Shown: positions 62,411-64,000 of the stretch, piece after piece
Numbering within the stretch: position 1 is the stretch's first letter
Layout of the letters: each line of letters starts with the position of its first letter
Assembly (NCBI RefSeq): GCF_900128505.1
Contig: NZ_LT669941.1
Coordinates: 278,516 to 342,515, forward strand
Source of the DNA: Parabacteroides timonensis
Lineage (GTDB): Bacteria; Bacteroidota; Bacteroidia; Bacteroidales; Tannerellaceae
Direction: 5' to 3'
Length of the DNA stretch: 64,000 nucleotides
Made by a program: the position numbers and the translations under genes
Notes under the pieces: generated by a model
Database searches by the model: none
What the model was told of the DNA's origin: nothing
The model's input: only the letters and a program-made list of their open reading frames with translations

Positions 62411-63883
62411 ATGAAATCATCCATGAAATATATCATTGCACTGGTGATCGTGTCGTTATCCGGGATATTCGCCTACCAGTTGTTTTGGATCGACCGGCTG
62501 TACCATTCCCGCCAGCAGCAGAACAGGGAATATATCATCGAAGCAATCCGCAATGCCGACCATATCGAGCTGTTCAGCCGTGCCGACACCATCAGCCGGT
62601 TGGCGAACAAGCGTCGTGAAACTTTCTCGCAGGCCGACGACCGGGGAGGTATCGCCCTGACTACCCGTTTCCGCGATAAGGACTTGATGCCGGAGACCGT
62701 CCGGATTGTCGAGAAAAAAGCCGGACTCCCTTATGTGCCCGAAGTGGATGAAGAATTGAAGAAAGTACTCGAAAGTGCCAAGGTCAGGGTAGGTGATGAT
62801 TTCAGTTCGCTGGGCCAGCTGGGGTTGCAGATGCAACGCAGCCTCCACGAGGTGATCGATACGATCTTTCCCGTCGACCTGGCGAAGTTCGACAGCCTGC
62901 TGACGGCCGGTCTCCGGGAGAAAAACCTGCACCTCCGCCATTTCACGGAGATACGGTCGCTTACCGACAGTACGGTGGTCACCTCTTCCGTCCCCACTGG
63001 GGAAGACCCGGCGCATTACGACCGTTATACCTGGGAGTATACCACCTATCATCCGAAAGCCTATTATGTCTATGTGGAACCGACCCGGCTGGCTTCGCTG
63101 GCGGGAATGACAGGTATTCTGGTCTCTTCGTTCCTGATCCTATTGATCCTGGTATTGTCGTTCGCCTACATGATCTGGTTCCTGATTCATCAGAAGACAG
63201 TGGAGCAACTGAAAGACGACTTCACCCATAACGTGACGCATGAGTTGAAGACACCCATCGCCATATCTTATGCCGCCATCGAGTCGATCATCCATTATAA
63301 CCTCCTGGGAAATAAGGAGAAGGCCGACAAATACCTCCACCTCTGCCACGAGGAACTGGAACGGCTGGGCGGAATGGTCGAACAGATCCTGACCCTTAGC
63401 CTGGAGAAACGGAAAGAGATCCGCCTGGTGATGGAGGATATCTCGTTGAATGCCCTGATCGGCAAGATACTGGAACAGCAGAAGATCAAGTCGTCACGCC
63501 CTTACCGCATCCGTGTGGAGTCTGTCCCGGAGGAAATAACCCTGAGAGCCGACCGCGTACATTTGTACAGTATCATCAGCAACCTGGTGGATAATGCCGT
63601 CAAATATGCGGACAAGGAACCGGAGATAACGATACGGGTGGAGGCTGCCGGAGGAAAGGTACAGCTGCGTGTGCAGGACAATGGCCCCGGTATTCCTGAA
63701 GAGTACCGCCGGCATCTTTTCGATAAGTTCTACCGGTTGCCTTCCAGCCGCCATTCGCAGGTGAAGGGCTACGGTATCGGACTCTTTTATGTGAAGACAA
63801 TGGTGGAGAAGCATGGCGGGACGGTCACCGTAGAGAGCGTGTCCGGCCAGGGTTCCTGTTTTATAGTTACATTACCGCAATAA
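62411..63883 (+). CDS. Sensor histidine kinase (RprX-like)
   Basis: A 490-residue inner-membrane kinase. The first membrane helix is at about 5-24 (YIIALVIVSLSGIFAYQLF), a periplasmic sensor domain of about 200 residues follows, and the second helix lies near 236-262 (GILVSSFLILLILVLSFAYM). HisKA carries phospho-acceptor His277 in THELKTPIA; the ATPase domain has SNLVDNAVKYADKE, DNGPGIPEEYRRHLFDKFYR and GYGIGLFYVK. Organisation matches RprX of Bacteroides fragilis. A -7-like box (62398-62405) is so close to ATG 62411 that ATG 62423 may be the true start. It precedes a response-regulator gene by 10 bp. Confidence 0.93.
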   Translation: MKSSMKYIIALVIVSLSGIFAYQLFWIDRLYHSRQQQNREYIIEAIRNADHIELFSRADTISRLANKRRETFSQADDRGGIALTTRFRDKDLMPETVRIVEKKAGLPYVPEVDEELKKVLESAKVRVGDDFSSLGQLGLQMQRSLHEVIDTIFPVDLAKFDSLLTAGLREKNLHLRHFTEIRSLTDSTVVTSSVPTGEDPAHYDRYTWEYTTYHPKAYYVYVEPTRLASLAGMTGILVSSFLILLILVLSFAYMIWFLIHQKTVEQLKDDFTHNVTHELKTPIAISYAAIESIIHYNLLGNKEKADKYLHLCHEELERLGGMVEQILTLSLEKRKEIRLVMEDISLNALIGKILEQQKIKSSRPYRIRVESVPEEITLRADRVHLYSIISNLVDNAVKYADKEPEITIRVEAAGGKVQLRVQDNGPGIPEEYRRHLFDKFYRLPSSRHSQVKGYGIGLFYVKTMVEKHGGTVTVESVSGQGSCFIVTLPQ

Positions 63884-63893
63884 CCCCAAGCTT

Positions 63894-64000
63894 ATGGATA
63901 TCTTATTAGTAGAAGACGAAGTCTCCCTGGCCATGATCGTCAAAGACGCATTGGAAGAGGAAGGCTACGAAGTGGCGGTAGCCCGCGACGGACTGGATGG
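63894..64000 (+). CDS. Response regulator receiver domain, partial (runs off window)
   Basis: The first 35 codons of a response regulator: ILLVEDEVSLAMIVKDALEE followed by EGYEVAVARDGLDG, with the acidic pair ED. It begins 10 bp after the histidine kinase, so the two are a pair (RprX/RprY-like order). The DNA-binding domain is outside the window. Confidence 0.9.
   Translation, partial: MDILLVEDEVSLAMIVKDALEEEGYEVAVARDGLD

Overview
The window reads as one contiguous piece of a Bacteroidales chromosome. Parabacteroides is the most likely genus, but that is an inference from overall gene content and not from a marker gene. The evidence is two polysaccharide-utilisation loci (PULs) with SusC/SusD pairs run by ECF sigma and FecR anti-sigma pairs, many Bacteroidetes-type promoter -7 boxes (TAnnTTTG), weak or absent Shine-Dalgarno sites, and DUF2490, DUF4956 and RprX-like families. 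No rRNA, tRNA, CRISPR array, prophage or insertion sequence was recognised.

Layout. 1-6650: tail of a sugar MFS transporter, a divergent repeat protein of unknown function, then an operon of ribokinase, ADP-ribosylglycohydrolase lipoprotein, nucleoside hydrolase lipoprotein and GRP-type sugar transporter, which together look like a ribose/nucleoside scavenging system. 6741-8792: unknown protein plus a GtrA/GtrB-like pair. 8870-10631: msrA and a uracil permease fired from face-to-face promoters. 10771-15719: potABCD polyamine importer plus a HAD phosphatase. 15858-16630: queuosine-precursor transporter behind a preQ1-I riboswitch. 16669-20105: DUF2490 barrel, SGNH esterase, two GNAT acetyltransferases, exonuclease III. 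20196-26161: an operon of VTC domain, DUF4956, DUF2490, LytS and LytR, divergent from a beta-helical lipoprotein. 26247-32174: a degraded stretch with an in-frame internally deleted PLP enzyme and an EmrAB-TolC efflux operon whose tolC and emrA are fused by a deletion, together with a LuxR-type regulator, HU, MarR and cysK.

32272-43933 is PUL 1: sigma, FecR, SusC, SusD, a GH2 enzyme and a beta-propeller putative glycosidase. 44106-60097 is PUL 2: sigma, FecR, SusC, SusD, a small lipoprotein, three paralogous compact proteins whose core resembles the GH101 endo-alpha-N-acetylgalactosaminidase barrel, and a 1010-residue glycosidase-like lipoprotein. This suggests an alpha-linked amino-sugar or O-glycan substrate, but that is not proven. 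60104-64000: an outer-membrane receptor divergent from an RprX-like histidine kinase and the start of its response regulator.

Beyond the genes, the window holds an intergenic repeat family with a 22-bp period, five arrays in a common register whose units fold on each other. It also has a structured leader (mini-ORF plus hairpin) conserved in architecture upstream of both susC genes, a roughly 240-bp symmetric palindromic element inside PUL 2, and a run of three palindromes inside one fecR gene.
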